Positions 16,017 through 24,669 of a DNA stretch of 64,000 bases are shown one piece after another (the stretch's first letter is position 1; every line of letters begins with the position of its first letter). Source of the stretch: Streptomyces sp. MspMP-M5 (GTDB taxonomy: Bacteria > Actinomycetota > Actinomycetes > Streptomycetales > Streptomycetaceae); NCBI RefSeq assembly GCF_000373585.1, contig NZ_KB891881.1, forward strand, positions 93,162-157,161, in the 5' to 3' direction. The notes beneath the pieces were generated by a model. It did not search any database. It was given only the letters and a program-made list of their open reading frames with translations, and was not told the origin of the DNA. A program made the translations under genes and the position numbers.

Positions 16017-16547
16017 TCAGGCCCGGGTGGGCGTTCCGGCGACCACGCTCGATCGGATCGATGCCGCGGTCCGGCGCAGCAGGTGGCGGTAGCGGATGGA
16101 TCCGGGAGCAGCCGGGTCCAGGAGGTCGTCCGGCCCGGTCACGCTCAGTGCGGCGGCGCACTGCGGCGCTTCCGGGCAGGGCACGACGGTCGCCAACTCG
16201 GCGATGTGCGAGTTCGGTTGGCGTACGAAAGCGCAGCGCCCGTCGTGCGGTGCGGTCAGCACTCGCGCGGCCGCGGAGTCGTGCGGCAGTACGTCACCGG
16301 TGGCCAGTCGTTGGGGACTGTTGTCGGGTCGGAAGACGTGGTGGATGAGCTGCACACCGCGCGGGTGGGCCACCGCGAGCTGCGCACTCATTCCGCTGAG
16401 TGCGGCCAGCTCGTCGGTCCAGATCATGGCTGCGGCCCGCAGACAGTTGCAGTCCTGTGGTGGGGCGGCGGTCCGCTCGTCGATGTGCTGGGCCGCCAGT
16501 CGCAGGGATGAAAGGGCGCGGTGCAGCACGGCGGATGTGCGATCCAT
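16017..16547 (-). CDS. Hypothetical protein (possible GAF/IclR-like fold)
   Basis: 176 residues from the ATG at 16547, preceded by GGTGAGGAG. The protein is soluble, with an Ala/Leu-rich helical N-terminus and two Cys (CNC) near residue 33. A middle part, PRGVQLIHHVFRPDNSPQRL then HDSAAARVLTAPHDG, resembles the ligand-pocket region of GAF or IclR effector domains (a loop followed by a His-x-x-Ala-Ala-Gly-like helix). No DNA-binding domain is present. No family can be named with confidence. It converges on the DUF6194 gene with a 15-bp gap. Confidence 0.6.
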   Translation of the reverse strand: MDRTSAVLHRALSSLRLAAQHIDERTAAPPQDCNCLRAAAMIWTDELAALSGMSAQLAVAHPRGVQLIHHVFRPDNSPQRLATGDVLPHDSAAARVLTAPHDGRCAFVRQPNSHIAELATVVPCPEAPQCAAALSVTGPDDLLDPAAPGSIRYRHLLRRTAASIRSSVVAGTPTRA

Positions 16548-16786
16548 GGCAACAAGCTCCTCACCTGGGATCAAGGGGGATTCCGTTTGTCGACCGGTCT
16601 GCCCTGTCAACGGTACAAAACGGACGGCGCTCGGGTGTCGGCCGTGTGGCGGGTCCAGCGGGGGACCGAAGGGAGGAGAGCGGCGGCCAGGCGGTCCGCT
16701 GATCGGTGGAGGCGCGGGTCCCCGGCCTGCCCGCACCAGGTTGACCGGGCCCGCTGCCGGCCGCAGGCCGCCGCGAACCGTGCCGG

Positions 16787-17857
16787 TCATCCGGCGCGGC
16801 TCGCGGCGGGCCACAGCCAGCGATGCGCCAGCACGGCCAGCAGACCGCCCAGCAGGTTGAGCACCACCCGCACCACCGCCGCGTACCAGGGCATCGGCTT
16901 GTCGAAGTCGCTCAGCAGCAGGAGCAGCACGGGCGAGGCCAGTGCCCAGTAGGCGTAGTTGGCAGGTCGGAAGGCGTAGGCCAGCGCGCCGGAGATGCCG
17001 ACGACGGCCGCCACCGCGTACGCGCCTGGGCGGGCCAGCAGCAGTACGGCGGCGACGACCCCGCCCAGGCTGTTGCCCAGCACCCGCTTCTCGGACTTGG
17101 TACGGGTGCCCTCGGGGGTGGGCTGCAACGACAACAACAGCGAGGTCACCAGCCAGTGGCCCTCGCCCCACAGCGAACCCTGCCAACCGGTGGCCACCGT
17201 GGCAGCCCCACTCAGCAGCGCCAGTCGACCGGCATGGCGGACGGCGACGGCTGACGAGCCGACCGCATGGGCCTGGCCGGGAGCGTCGCTCCGGGCCGCC
17301 TCCGGCCGCAGGGGCAACAGCAGTGCGGTCGTCCACAGACATCCCACCAGCTGGGGCAGCCCCGGCAGCAGCACGGGATGGCCACGGTCACCGGTGATAC
17401 CCACCAGCAGCACGGCCAAGGCAGCCGTGGTCCCCATCCGGGGCACCAGCGCGCCGATGAAGGCCGCCACCGCCACCCCAGGCGCCAGAGCCGCCACCCC
17501 GCTCCCCGCCAGGGCCACATAGATCCCGGCCAGGGTCACGCCGACCGTACGGACCGCCAGGCAGCGAGCCCGTTCGGCGCGGCTCGCTCCGGCCGGGAAG
17601 GGCATCGCCACCAGCACCGCGGGGACGGCGACAGACGCCCCCGTGGCCGCATGACCGGCCCAGGCACCCACCGCGAGCGGGCCGGCCAACGCCACCCCGG
17701 CGGCGACCCCGTCCGCGTACCGCGGCCGTCCCTCGGGGCGCAGCAGTTCGGCGACCGCGTCCGACACCGCGCGAACTCGCGAGCGGATCACCACGGCACC
17801 ACGGTACGAGCACAGCCGCGACATCTCCTGGAAGGCGCCTTGCCGGGCATGGCTCAC
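16787..17857 (-). CDS. FUSC/aromatic acid exporter-like membrane protein
   Basis: About 356 residues if the GTG overlapping the MFS stop (GTGA) is used; the first ATG is at 17824 (345 residues) but has AGGAG directly against it. Two sets of hydrophobic helices surround a repeated motif. The segment WQGSLWGEGHWLVTSLLLSL, then RVLGNSLGGVVAAVLLL, is the FUSC/ArAE signature (a transmembrane domain with T...R..GT..G). The product probably exports aromatic acids or similar anions. It is translationally coupled to the MFS gene upstream. Confidence 0.75.
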   Translation of the reverse strand: MSHARQGAFQEMSRLCSYRGAVVIRSRVRAVSDAVAELLRPEGRPRYADGVAAGVALAGPLAVGAWAGHAATGASVAVPAVLVAMPFPAGASRAERARCLAVRTVGVTLAGIYVALAGSGVAALAPGVAVAAFIGALVPRMGTTAALAVLLVGITGDRGHPVLLPGLPQLVGCLWTTALLLPLRPEAARSDAPGQAHAVGSSAVAVRHAGRLALLSGAATVATGWQGSLWGEGHWLVTSLLLSLQPTPEGTRTKSEKRVLGNSLGGVVAAVLLLARPGAYAVAAVVGISGALAYAFRPANYAYWALASPVLLLLLSDFDKPMPWYAAVVRVVLNLLGGLLAVLAHRWLWPAASRAG

Positions 17858-19089
17858 CGCCGCTCGGACACCGGCCGGCGTCCCCCGGGCCTTCCGGCCT
17901 CCCCGTGGTTGCGTTGAGGCAGATCGCTCAGGCCGGCCAGCAACGTGACCAGCACCGCAACGCCCGCTCCGATGAGAAAGATGACGGAGTAGGCACCGCG
18001 GTCGGCCAAGTCCGTGGCGAGGGCGGGAGCGACTCCGCCGCCGACGAACATGCCGGTCACATACAGTGACACCATCGTTCCCCGCACCTTCGGCAGCACG
18101 GTGGCCGCCCGGGAGGCGAGCGAGGAATTGGTGAACATCCACCCGCCACCGAGCAGGGCTGCGGCCACCACGACCGTGGACAGCCGGCCCCCGGTCGCGG
18201 CGACGAGCAAAGCAGCGATGGCCAGGACACCGCCGATGGTGGTCAGTCCCCACCGCGGCACGCGCCGGGCCAGCCTGCCGTAGACCAGCGACCAGACCAG
18301 GCCGGCGAGTCCGAAGACGGCCGAGATCAGACCGGCAACGGAGGCCGAGGCGCCGTGGTGTTGCAGCAGCGCGGGCAGGAACGTCACACAGCCCAGCACC
18401 ACCGCGCCCGCCAGGAACCCGCACAGGACCACCAGCATGGCCTGCCGGGAACGCGCCACCAAGGCCATCTGAGCCAGCGGCCTGCCGGGCGGGGAACGAT
18501 CCGGCTCCGGCAGCCGTCGCACCGCCACGACCAGGACCGATGCCGCGACCGCGGGCACGGCGAAGACATAGCGCCAGCCGGCCGCGCTCACGATGACGCC
18601 GCCCAGGGCGATACCGGCGGCGACGCCCAACCCACCCGCCGCGTAGAACGGCGACAGCGCACGCTTGACCGCGTCCGCAGGGACGAGGTCCCCGACGTAG
18701 GTGACCGAGGTGGGATTGACGCCGCCGTAACAGGCACCGCTCAGTGCGCGCGCCACCAGCAGAACGGTCAGGGACGGGGCGGCCGTCGACACCACCCCAC
18801 CGACCAGGGCGCCCGCCAGCGCGAAACGCAGCACCCGGACCCGGCCGAACCGGTCGGACAGCACGCCCCAGACAGGTTGCAGACAGCCATAGGCCAAGAA
18901 ATAGGCGCTGGCCACCGCCACCGCCGCAGACAGCCTGACATGGAAACCGGCGGCGATGGCCACCAGTACCGCCGTCATGGCGAACCGGTCGAACGCGGAC
19001 CAGAAACCCGCCGTCACCAGCACAAACGGCATCCGGTCCGACTGACCGGACTGCCGCGTCACCCATGCTTCCTGCCTGGCTCGGGCCAT
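17854..19089 (-). CDS. MFS transporter (12-TM, drug/metabolite exporter type)
   Basis: 411 residues with twelve hydrophobic segments. The motif A loop is visible as VWGVLSDRFGRVRVLR after the second helix, the usual G-x-x-x-D-R-x-G-R of MFS proteins, and GGVNPTSVTYVGDLVP lies near helix 4-5. An alternative start is Met20. A GGTGA precedes the first ATG. The C-terminal tail is short and basic. It is coupled to the FUSC exporter, so the pair probably handles related substrates. It is transcribed away from the NarL regulator after a gap of about 120 bp. Confidence 0.88.
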   Translation of the reverse strand: MARARQEAWVTRQSGQSDRMPFVLVTAGFWSAFDRFAMTAVLVAIAAGFHVRLSAAVAVASAYFLAYGCLQPVWGVLSDRFGRVRVLRFALAGALVGGVVSTAAPSLTVLLVARALSGACYGGVNPTSVTYVGDLVPADAVKRALSPFYAAGGLGVAAGIALGGVIVSAAGWRYVFAVPAVAASVLVVAVRRLPEPDRSPPGRPLAQMALVARSRQAMLVVLCGFLAGAVVLGCVTFLPALLQHHGASASVAGLISAVFGLAGLVWSLVYGRLARRVPRWGLTTIGGVLAIAALLVAATGGRLSTVVVAAALLGGGWMFTNSSLASRAATVLPKVRGTMVSLYVTGMFVGGGVAPALATDLADRGAYSVIFLIGAGVAVLVTLLAGLSDLPQRNHGEAGRPGGRRPVSERR

Positions 19090-19212
19090 GATTTCACCGT
19101 ACGGGCGCAGGTCTGCGGGCTCATCTCGACGCCGGATCGGTCTGGATCGGCCCGCTTCGGCCCGGGGCGGCCGCCCTCCGCGAGAACGCCGCGAGAGCTC
19201 TGCCTGGGGCAG

Positions 19213-19863
19213 TCACTCAAGCAGATGTCGCCGCATCGCCTCGGCCACGGCGGCTGCCCGGTCGGAGACGCCCAGCTTCTCGTACAGCCGCTGGGTATGG
19301 GTCTTGACGGTGCTCGCTCCCAGGTACAGTTCCGCGGCCAGCTGCGGGATGCTCTTGCCCTCGGCGAAACCGCGCAACACCTGCCGCTCCCGCTCGGACA
19401 GCACCGGCGCGTCGTGGTCGGCCCGCATCCTGATCTCCTCGGCCAGCCCCCCGGACACGTCCTCCGAGATCACATGACCACCTTGGGCGACCTTCACCAC
19501 CGCATCCACGATCCGCGAGCGCGGCGCGTCCTTGGCGAGATAGCCGTACGCACCCTGTTCCACCGCCCGGTACACGACCGCGCTGTCCGTGGTGGCGGTC
19601 AGCAGCAGCGCCCGGGTGGGCAGCCCGTCCCGGGTCATGGCGTGGATGACCGCGATGCCGTCCATCCGCGGCAGCCGGTAGTCCAGCACGGCAACCTGAG
19701 GACCCAAGTCCCGGATGGCCTGGAGAGCCGACTCGCCGTCCGCGCACTCGGCCACCACGTCGATCTGTCCGCTGAGTTGGAATCCCCGGGCGAGTCCCTG
19801 GAGGTAGACGGGATGGTCGTCGGCGATCACCACGGTCACCGGCGTACCGGATTCGGTCTCCAT
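19213..19863 (-). CDS. NarL/LuxR-type response regulator
   Basis: 216 residues. The receiver domain (about 9-125) has the acidic pair in VVIADDHPVY, the phospho-acceptor Asp61 in VAVLDYRLPRMDG, and Lys in YLAKDAPRSR. The LuxR HTH (about 150-212) is APVLSERERQVLRGFAEGKS with STVKTHTQRLYEKLGVSDRA. GGGAGTGG precedes the ATG. The likely partner kinase is encoded at 20659-21804 on the same strand, with a universal stress protein gene on the opposite strand between them. Confidence 0.93.
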   Translation of the reverse strand: METESGTPVTVVIADDHPVYLQGLARGFQLSGQIDVVAECADGESALQAIRDLGPQVAVLDYRLPRMDGIAVIHAMTRDGLPTRALLLTATTDSAVVYRAVEQGAYGYLAKDAPRSRIVDAVVKVAQGGHVISEDVSGGLAEEIRMRADHDAPVLSERERQVLRGFAEGKSIPQLAAELYLGASTVKTHTQRLYEKLGVSDRAAAVAEAMRRHLLE

Positions 19864-20093
19864 GGAGTCCACTCCCGTCAGGTGCGGAAACCGGAAACAA
19901 GCACTCGAAGCACAACGTAACCGTCGGCCATGGTGATCACAAAAGCTGGACGGGGGAGGGGCCGTCGACCGTCCGATGGCCCACTCGGCCGATCCGCGCG
20001 GGGTCGAGCCGTTCCTATCGTGGAACGCGGCGAGCCAGGAACTTGCAACGGACTCGCCACGGACTCGCAAGGGACGAGGAAGGACTGCCGACG

Positions 20094-20615
20094 ATGAACA
20101 ACACGATGACTGCGGTGCGCCGCGTGGTGGTCGGCGTCAACGGCTCGGCCGGGAGCTCCCGCGCACTGCGGCGGGCCGCCGACGAGGCACGCCGCCACCA
20201 GGCACAACTGTGCCCGGTGATGATCTACTCCTCACCGCAGGGCGACTACATCGACATGCTCTGGCCGCCGGACCCGGACCTGGAACGCGAACTCGCCAGC
20301 GCTGCCAGGCACCGTCTGACCTGCATCTGCGACAGCGTCCTCGACGATCAGCACGACTGCGCCTCCTGCGCCCCCTTGGTGGCCCGCGGTCTGCCGGGCC
20401 CGCTGTTGGTGCGGGCCGCTGACCGGGAAGGCGACCTGCTGGTCATCGGCGGTGGCTCGCGGGGCGTGCTCAGCCGCCTGGTCAGCGGATCGGTGGGACG
20501 GTACTGCCTGCGGCACGCGGCGGGCCCGGTGCTGGTCGTACCCGATGGGGCATCCGAGCCTGCGGAATCCGAGCATGCCGAATCCGAGCGTGCGGAATCC
20601 CACCCCGCCCTGTGA
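20094..20615 (+). CDS. Universal stress protein (UspA-like)
   Basis: 173 residues from the ATG at 20094 with AGGAAGGAC upstream. VVVGVNGSAGSSRALRRAADEA is the N-terminal Usp strand/loop, and LLVIGGGSRGVLSRLVSGSV with HAAGPVLVVP is the ATP-binding C-terminal region (G-x2-G-x9-G-S). The domain is single. Two CxxC-like cysteine pairs lie near residues 81 and 90 (ICD, CASC). The tail carries three short repeats of Glu-Ser-Glu-x-Ala (SEPAESEHAESERAES), a small expansion. It is flanked by the response regulator and its kinase, and is likely part of their stress regulon. Confidence 0.9.
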   Translation: MNNTMTAVRRVVVGVNGSAGSSRALRRAADEARRHQAQLCPVMIYSSPQGDYIDMLWPPDPDLERELASAARHRLTCICDSVLDDQHDCASCAPLVARGLPGPLLVRAADREGDLLVIGGGSRGVLSRLVSGSVGRYCLRHAAGPVLVVPDGASEPAESEHAESERAESHPAL

Positions 20616-20658
20616 ACGCCCACCCGCACCGGCATCGACACCACGCCGACTCGGCCGC

Positions 20659-21804
20659 TCAGGCAGGAAGACGCACCTCGATCGTGGTCGGGCCACCCGG
20701 CGAACTCTCCACCTGCCACCGCCCGCCCGCGCTCTCCACCCGCGCACAGTGGCTCGCCAGGCCGATATGCCCTTCGCGCAGCCGCTGTTGGGCCAGCGCC
20801 GGGTCGAACCCCGTCCCGTTGTCGCGCACGGAGAGCACCGTCTCGCCACCTTGTGTGGTGTGCAGGCGCACGGAGACCTCGGTGGCCCGTGCGTGTTTGA
20901 CGACGTTGGTCAGCAGCTCCCGTGCCACGGAATAGAGGAGTTCCCGGTGGGCGACGGGCTCGGATGCCTGGATGTCGTAGTCGACGCCGAAGCCGCCGCG
21001 CTGCGCGCACCGTTGGCCCATGGCCTGCAGCGCCGGCCCCAGGCCCTTCGTGGACAGGACCTGCGGGTGGAGATCGACGATGATGCCCCGGATCTCCCCG
21101 ATGGTCCCGCGCAGCTGTGCACGAACCGGTGCGAGCAGGTCACCATCGGCCCGTTCGGCCACCTCGTCCAGATCCTGTACCGCGACCGTAAGGGTCTGCA
21201 CCGGCCCGTCGTGCAGCGCATCCGCGAGGTCGCCGCGCTCGCGGCTTTCTGCCTGCAGTGCGTCCTCCAGCAGCATTTCACGGGCGCGGAGCAGTTCATG
21301 GATCCGGTTGGTACGGCGCCTCAACAGCTCGGCGATGACGATGGACGCCAGCACGGTCCACAGCAGGTACGTCTCGTCCGACATCACCGACCAGGTCCAG
21401 TCGGCGTACTGCGACGGCAGTCCCGGAACCGACATCACGGTGTACCCCACCACACAGATGAGGCCGAACACCGCGGTCACCAGCGGAAGCTGCCACAGGA
21501 CCGTGGCCATCGGCCACATGAAGTAGGCGTAGCGCACAGCCGAGTTCCGGCCACCGGACACCGCCGCCAAGGCAGTGATCAGCGTGAGGTCGACAACCAG
21601 CGCGGCCGCCGCACCGCGTACATCGGTGACCGGCCGCCGGTACACCCACAGCAGACGGGCCCCGGCCCACAGCGCATAGCCCACTGCCAGCAGGCCGAAA
21701 GGGAGCGCCGCGAGGGAACGGCCTGCCTGCAGCCCGGCCGGCACGAGCGGCACCAGCATGAGCAGTCGAACCCAGGCCACATTCCGGGAGGCTTCCGCCG
21801 CCAT
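20659..21804 (-). CDS. NarL-family sensor histidine kinase
   Basis: 381 residues from Met at 21804 (MAAEASRNVA); a longer form from 21885 has no ribosome site. Four to five N-terminal membrane helices (about 10-160) carry no obvious extracellular sensor domain. A HisKA_3 dimerisation box follows, with His198 in LADALHDGPVQTL. The HATPase domain has ELLTNVVKHARATEVSV (N box) and SVRDNGTGFDP (G1 box). It phosphorylates a NarL-type regulator, probably the one at 19213. Only membrane helices precede the catalytic part, so an intramembrane or quinone/envelope signal is plausible. Confidence 0.92.
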   Translation of the reverse strand: MAAEASRNVAWVRLLMLVPLVPAGLQAGRSLAALPFGLLAVGYALWAGARLLWVYRRPVTDVRGAAAALVVDLTLITALAAVSGGRNSAVRYAYFMWPMATVLWQLPLVTAVFGLICVVGYTVMSVPGLPSQYADWTWSVMSDETYLLWTVLASIVIAELLRRRTNRIHELLRAREMLLEDALQAESRERGDLADALHDGPVQTLTVAVQDLDEVAERADGDLLAPVRAQLRGTIGEIRGIIVDLHPQVLSTKGLGPALQAMGQRCAQRGGFGVDYDIQASEPVAHRELLYSVARELLTNVVKHARATEVSVRLHTTQGGETVLSVRDNGTGFDPALAQQRLREGHIGLASHCARVESAGGRWQVESSPGGPTTIEVRLPA

Positions 21805-22089
21805 GTCACCGGCCGTACCCCGGGACCATGATGGCGGCAGCGGAACCAGGCGGCCATGCGGGCGGTCGCCGCTGCGAGGGTGCATGCTGCGACAGTAGCG
21901 AACAGCAGCCCCCAGCCACGGTGATGACGGGCCGTCGGATCAAAGGACGCCCTGCCGAATCTCTCGGATGCCCGACGTCCGCCGCGGTCTTCCGTACGTA
22001 CGACACCGGGCGGTACCTGCTGCCCTCCGCCGCTCGCCCTTCCGCAGGCATCCGCCGGGCCCTCCATCGCGCAGGTGCAGCCGGCTGCC

Positions 22090-23292
22090 TCATGGCTCGT
22101 AGCGCAGCAGCAGCGCCGCGGCATCATCGTCGAGCGAGCCGCCCGTATGCGCCCGGACATCCGCGTGGAGGCGGGTCAGCAGCTGGTCCGGGTCGCCCAT
22201 CTGCAGCGTGGCCAGGCGTTGCCGCAGCGCATAGAACCGCCTGGCAGCGTCGCGGGCCTCGGTGATGCCGTCGGTGTAGAGCAGCACCGCGTCGCCGCGC
22301 CGCACCGGATGATGCAGCACCGGCGGGCGCACGTCCTCGGGTGACAGCACGCCCAGTGGCGGTACCGGCTCCGGAGGAGCCAACGCCTCCGGTGCCTGGC
22401 CCGACCGCAGCAGCAGGGGAGCCGGGTGCCCGCAGTTGACCACCTGAAGGTCGGCGTTGCGCCCACTCGGCGATGACGGCAGACACAGCACCGCCAGAGT
22501 GACGAACTCCTCCGTGCACGGCGGAAGGCTGCGGTCCAGCGAGCAGGCGATCCTGCGCACGAGCGCCGACGGGCAGCGCTCGTCGTAGGCCGCCTCACGG
22601 AAGGCGCCCAGCACCACGGAGGCGGTGGACACCGCCGACAGGCCCTTGCCGCGTACGTCACCGATCAGGGCCCGCACACCCCAGCGGGTCAGCGCCACGT
22701 CGTAGAGGTCCCCGCCGATACGGGCGCAGGCAGCCGCGGCCGAGTAGTCCACCGCGATCCGCGCCGGCCCCAACCGTGGGGGCGGCGGACGCAGCAGGAC
22801 CTGCTGGGCCACCTCGGCGGTGACGCGGACTTGGGCCAGTTCCCGCTCCTGGCGCGCCCGCGCCCCGACAGTGGCACAGCCGATGACCGTGGTCAGCGCG
22901 ATCGCATCCAACGTGGCCAGATGACCGACGACGAAGATCCCATGGCTGCGGGAGGCGTCGATGAAGCTGGCGGCGGCGGTGACCACGCCAAGCTCCAGCG
23001 GGTACCACCCCCGACGTCCCACTGCCGCGGCCAGTGCGGGCACCGCCGCCAGCGCGGGAGCGATGACCACCCAGTCAGGGAGCGCCACATCGACGGCGAC
23101 CAGCACCACCAACAGCGCCCAGGGCAGGAAGGGCGCCCATGCCTGGCGCGAGAGCACCACGCCGTCCGCGGGCGCACGGTGTGCAAGCCCGCCACCGTTC
23201 GGCAGGCCGCCGTCGAGGTGCCGGCGCTGCCGGATGATCGTGTCCATCGTGCCCACGGGACCGGTAGGTGATGCGCCTCGCTCCTCGCTCAT
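22090..23292 (-). CDS. Membrane-anchored SpoIIE/PP2C phosphatase
   Basis: 400 residues from the ATG at 23292 (MSEERGASPT) with GCGGAAGG upstream. Three to four hydrophobic helices occupy about 55-145, followed by a short coiled region (ARARQERELAQVRVTAEVAQQV). The PP2C domain runs about 175-400, with metal motifs ARIGGDLYDV, LIGDVRGKGLSA, LLYTDGITEA and DDDAAALLL. It likely dephosphorylates an anti-sigma antagonist. It lies between the sensor kinase and a universal stress gene, all on the minus strand except the first Usp. Confidence 0.9.
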   Translation of the reverse strand: MSEERGASPTGPVGTMDTIIRQRRHLDGGLPNGGGLAHRAPADGVVLSRQAWAPFLPWALLVVLVAVDVALPDWVVIAPALAAVPALAAAVGRRGWYPLELGVVTAAASFIDASRSHGIFVVGHLATLDAIALTTVIGCATVGARARQERELAQVRVTAEVAQQVLLRPPPPRLGPARIAVDYSAAAACARIGGDLYDVALTRWGVRALIGDVRGKGLSAVSTASVVLGAFREAAYDERCPSALVRRIACSLDRSLPPCTEEFVTLAVLCLPSSPSGRNADLQVVNCGHPAPLLLRSGQAPEALAPPEPVPPLGVLSPEDVRPPVLHHPVRRGDAVLLYTDGITEARDAARRFYALRQRLATLQMGDPDQLLTRLHADVRAHTGGSLDDDAAALLLRYEP

Positions 23293-23349
23293 GCGCCTTC
23301 CGCCGGCGGGAGCCATCGCCCGATGGGACAGGGCCGCCCACACGGCCGC

Positions 23350-23811
23350 TCACGTCTCGTCGTCGGTGGAGTGCACCAGGAGCACCGGGCAGTGCGCGTG
23401 CCGCAGGCAGTAGCGGCTGACCGAGCCGTGCAGCAGTTGGTGCACGGGCCCGTGCCTGTTCTCGCCCACCACCAGCACATCGGTGTCCTGGGCGGCGAAT
23501 GCCACCAGGGCCATTCCGGCCGGCGCACGGACGGTCCTGGGCCGCATACGTGCCCCGTTCCCAACGGTTCCGAACGCCTCCTGGCAGGCCCGTGCCAGTC
23601 GGCCGTCGGCGTCACGCTGCCAGTGCGCGCGCACGTCCGCCGGCGCCGGACAAACGGCGTCCGCCGCCTCGCCGCCCGGGGGTGCCCAGGCATGTATCGG
23701 ACACAGCAGCGCCTTGTGGCGTGCGGCTTCCTGGGCACCCTGCCGGAGCGCGGCGATGCTGCCGGGCGAGCCGTCCACGCCGACCACCACACGCTTGACC
23801 ACTGTCGACAT
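23350..23811 (-). CDS. Universal stress protein
   Basis: 153 residues, start at 23811 (MSTVVKRVVV) with AAGGAG 10 nt upstream. VVVGVDGSPGSIAALRQGAQEA and LVVGENRHGPVHQLLHGSVS with HAHCPVLLVH define a single Usp domain. The ATP-binding loop has Gly-Glu-Asn-Arg-His-Gly, close to G-x2-G-x9-G-S. It is close kin in layout to the Usp at 20094. It ends 57 bp before the phosphatase gene on the same strand, so the two are probably cotranscribed. Confidence 0.9.
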   Translation of the reverse strand: MSTVVKRVVVGVDGSPGSIAALRQGAQEAARHKALLCPIHAWAPPGGEAADAVCPAPADVRAHWQRDADGRLARACQEAFGTVGNGARMRPRTVRAPAGMALVAFAAQDTDVLVVGENRHGPVHQLLHGSVSRYCLRHAHCPVLLVHSTDDET

Positions 23812-24037
23812 AGCACTGCACTCCTTCTTCTTCCTCGTCTTCTTCATCGTCATCGGGGAATTTCGACAGTAGGAGGTGCGGGGGCCGGCGGCATCAGCCG
23901 GATAGCCGATTCACCGGACGACAGCCGGGTCGACCGGAGGCCAGAAGTCCGAGGCCGGAAGTCATAACCTGCCGGTTGGTGCCGACTGTCTGGCGCTGAC
24001 CCTACGGTGCGTCGGCCCCTCGCCCCGGCACACTGCC

Positions 24038-24466
24038 CGGCCCCTGGACTGGCCGGCCCAGCGCGCCGTCGCGGCGATGGTGGCGTTGCTGACCGCCGCC
24101 CTCAACGAAGCAGGCAGGCGCGGCCGGCTCGACCCGGCCGTCCTCGCCCTGGCGGGGCTTTCGGCGCTGTGCGCAGCCGCCTTCGTCGCACGCGAACATC
24201 TGGCGCGCCTGCCTGTACTGCCGCCACGCCTGCTGCGCTCACGCCCGAGGGGGGGAGCCGCCATCGGACTGCTGTTCAACTTCGCCTTCTACGGCAGGGT
24301 GTTCACCGTCAGTCTCGACTTTCAAAGACAGCGCCGCTACAGCGCTCCGGTGACCGGAGTGGCCCTGTTGCCGGTGGTGGCGACGACCACGTTCGCCGCC
24401 GCCCTGTCCGGCCGCCTGGCCCGCCGCACCGGCCACCGTCCCCTCGCCGTCTCCGGTATGTCCGCT
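24038..24466 (+). pseudogene. Remnant of a DHA2-type MFS transporter
   Basis: About 140 residues read like the middle of a 14-TM MFS protein: RPLDWPAQRAVAAMVALLTA, then ALIEGG-like NEAGRRGRLDP, then LLRSRPRGGAAIGLLFNFAF and GVALLPVVATTTFAAALSGR with RRTGHRPLAVSGM. There is no N-terminal half, no start region, and the frame loses homology after GMSAG. It directly abuts a flavoprotein remnant on the other strand. It is a decayed gene. Confidence 0.65.
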
Positions 24467-24573
24467 GGCCGCGGCGGGCCCTGCGTGCGCGGACCCGGAG
24501 CCTTCTCCAGGACGACGACGTCCCAGTCGAGGGTGTCCAGACGTTGGGCCAGGGCGATGCCGGCACGCCTCAT
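24460..24573 (-). pseudogene. Remnant of a FAD-dependent monooxygenase N-terminus
   Basis: The stretch AGIALAQRLDTLDWDVVVLE followed by KAPGPRTQG is the FAD-binding beta-alpha-beta unit of a class A monooxygenase, but the leading GxGxxG is damaged (RRAGIALA) and the frame becomes antisense MFS sequence after about 38 residues. Only this scrap is left. Confidence 0.5.
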
Positions 24574-24669
24574 GACGCTCGGCCACGGCCCCTATGACGC
24601 TCGGCCAGGTTCCCTCCCCGCGCCTACGATCTGCCTCCGACGAGCGCGAGGACCTCCAGGCGGGAGCCG

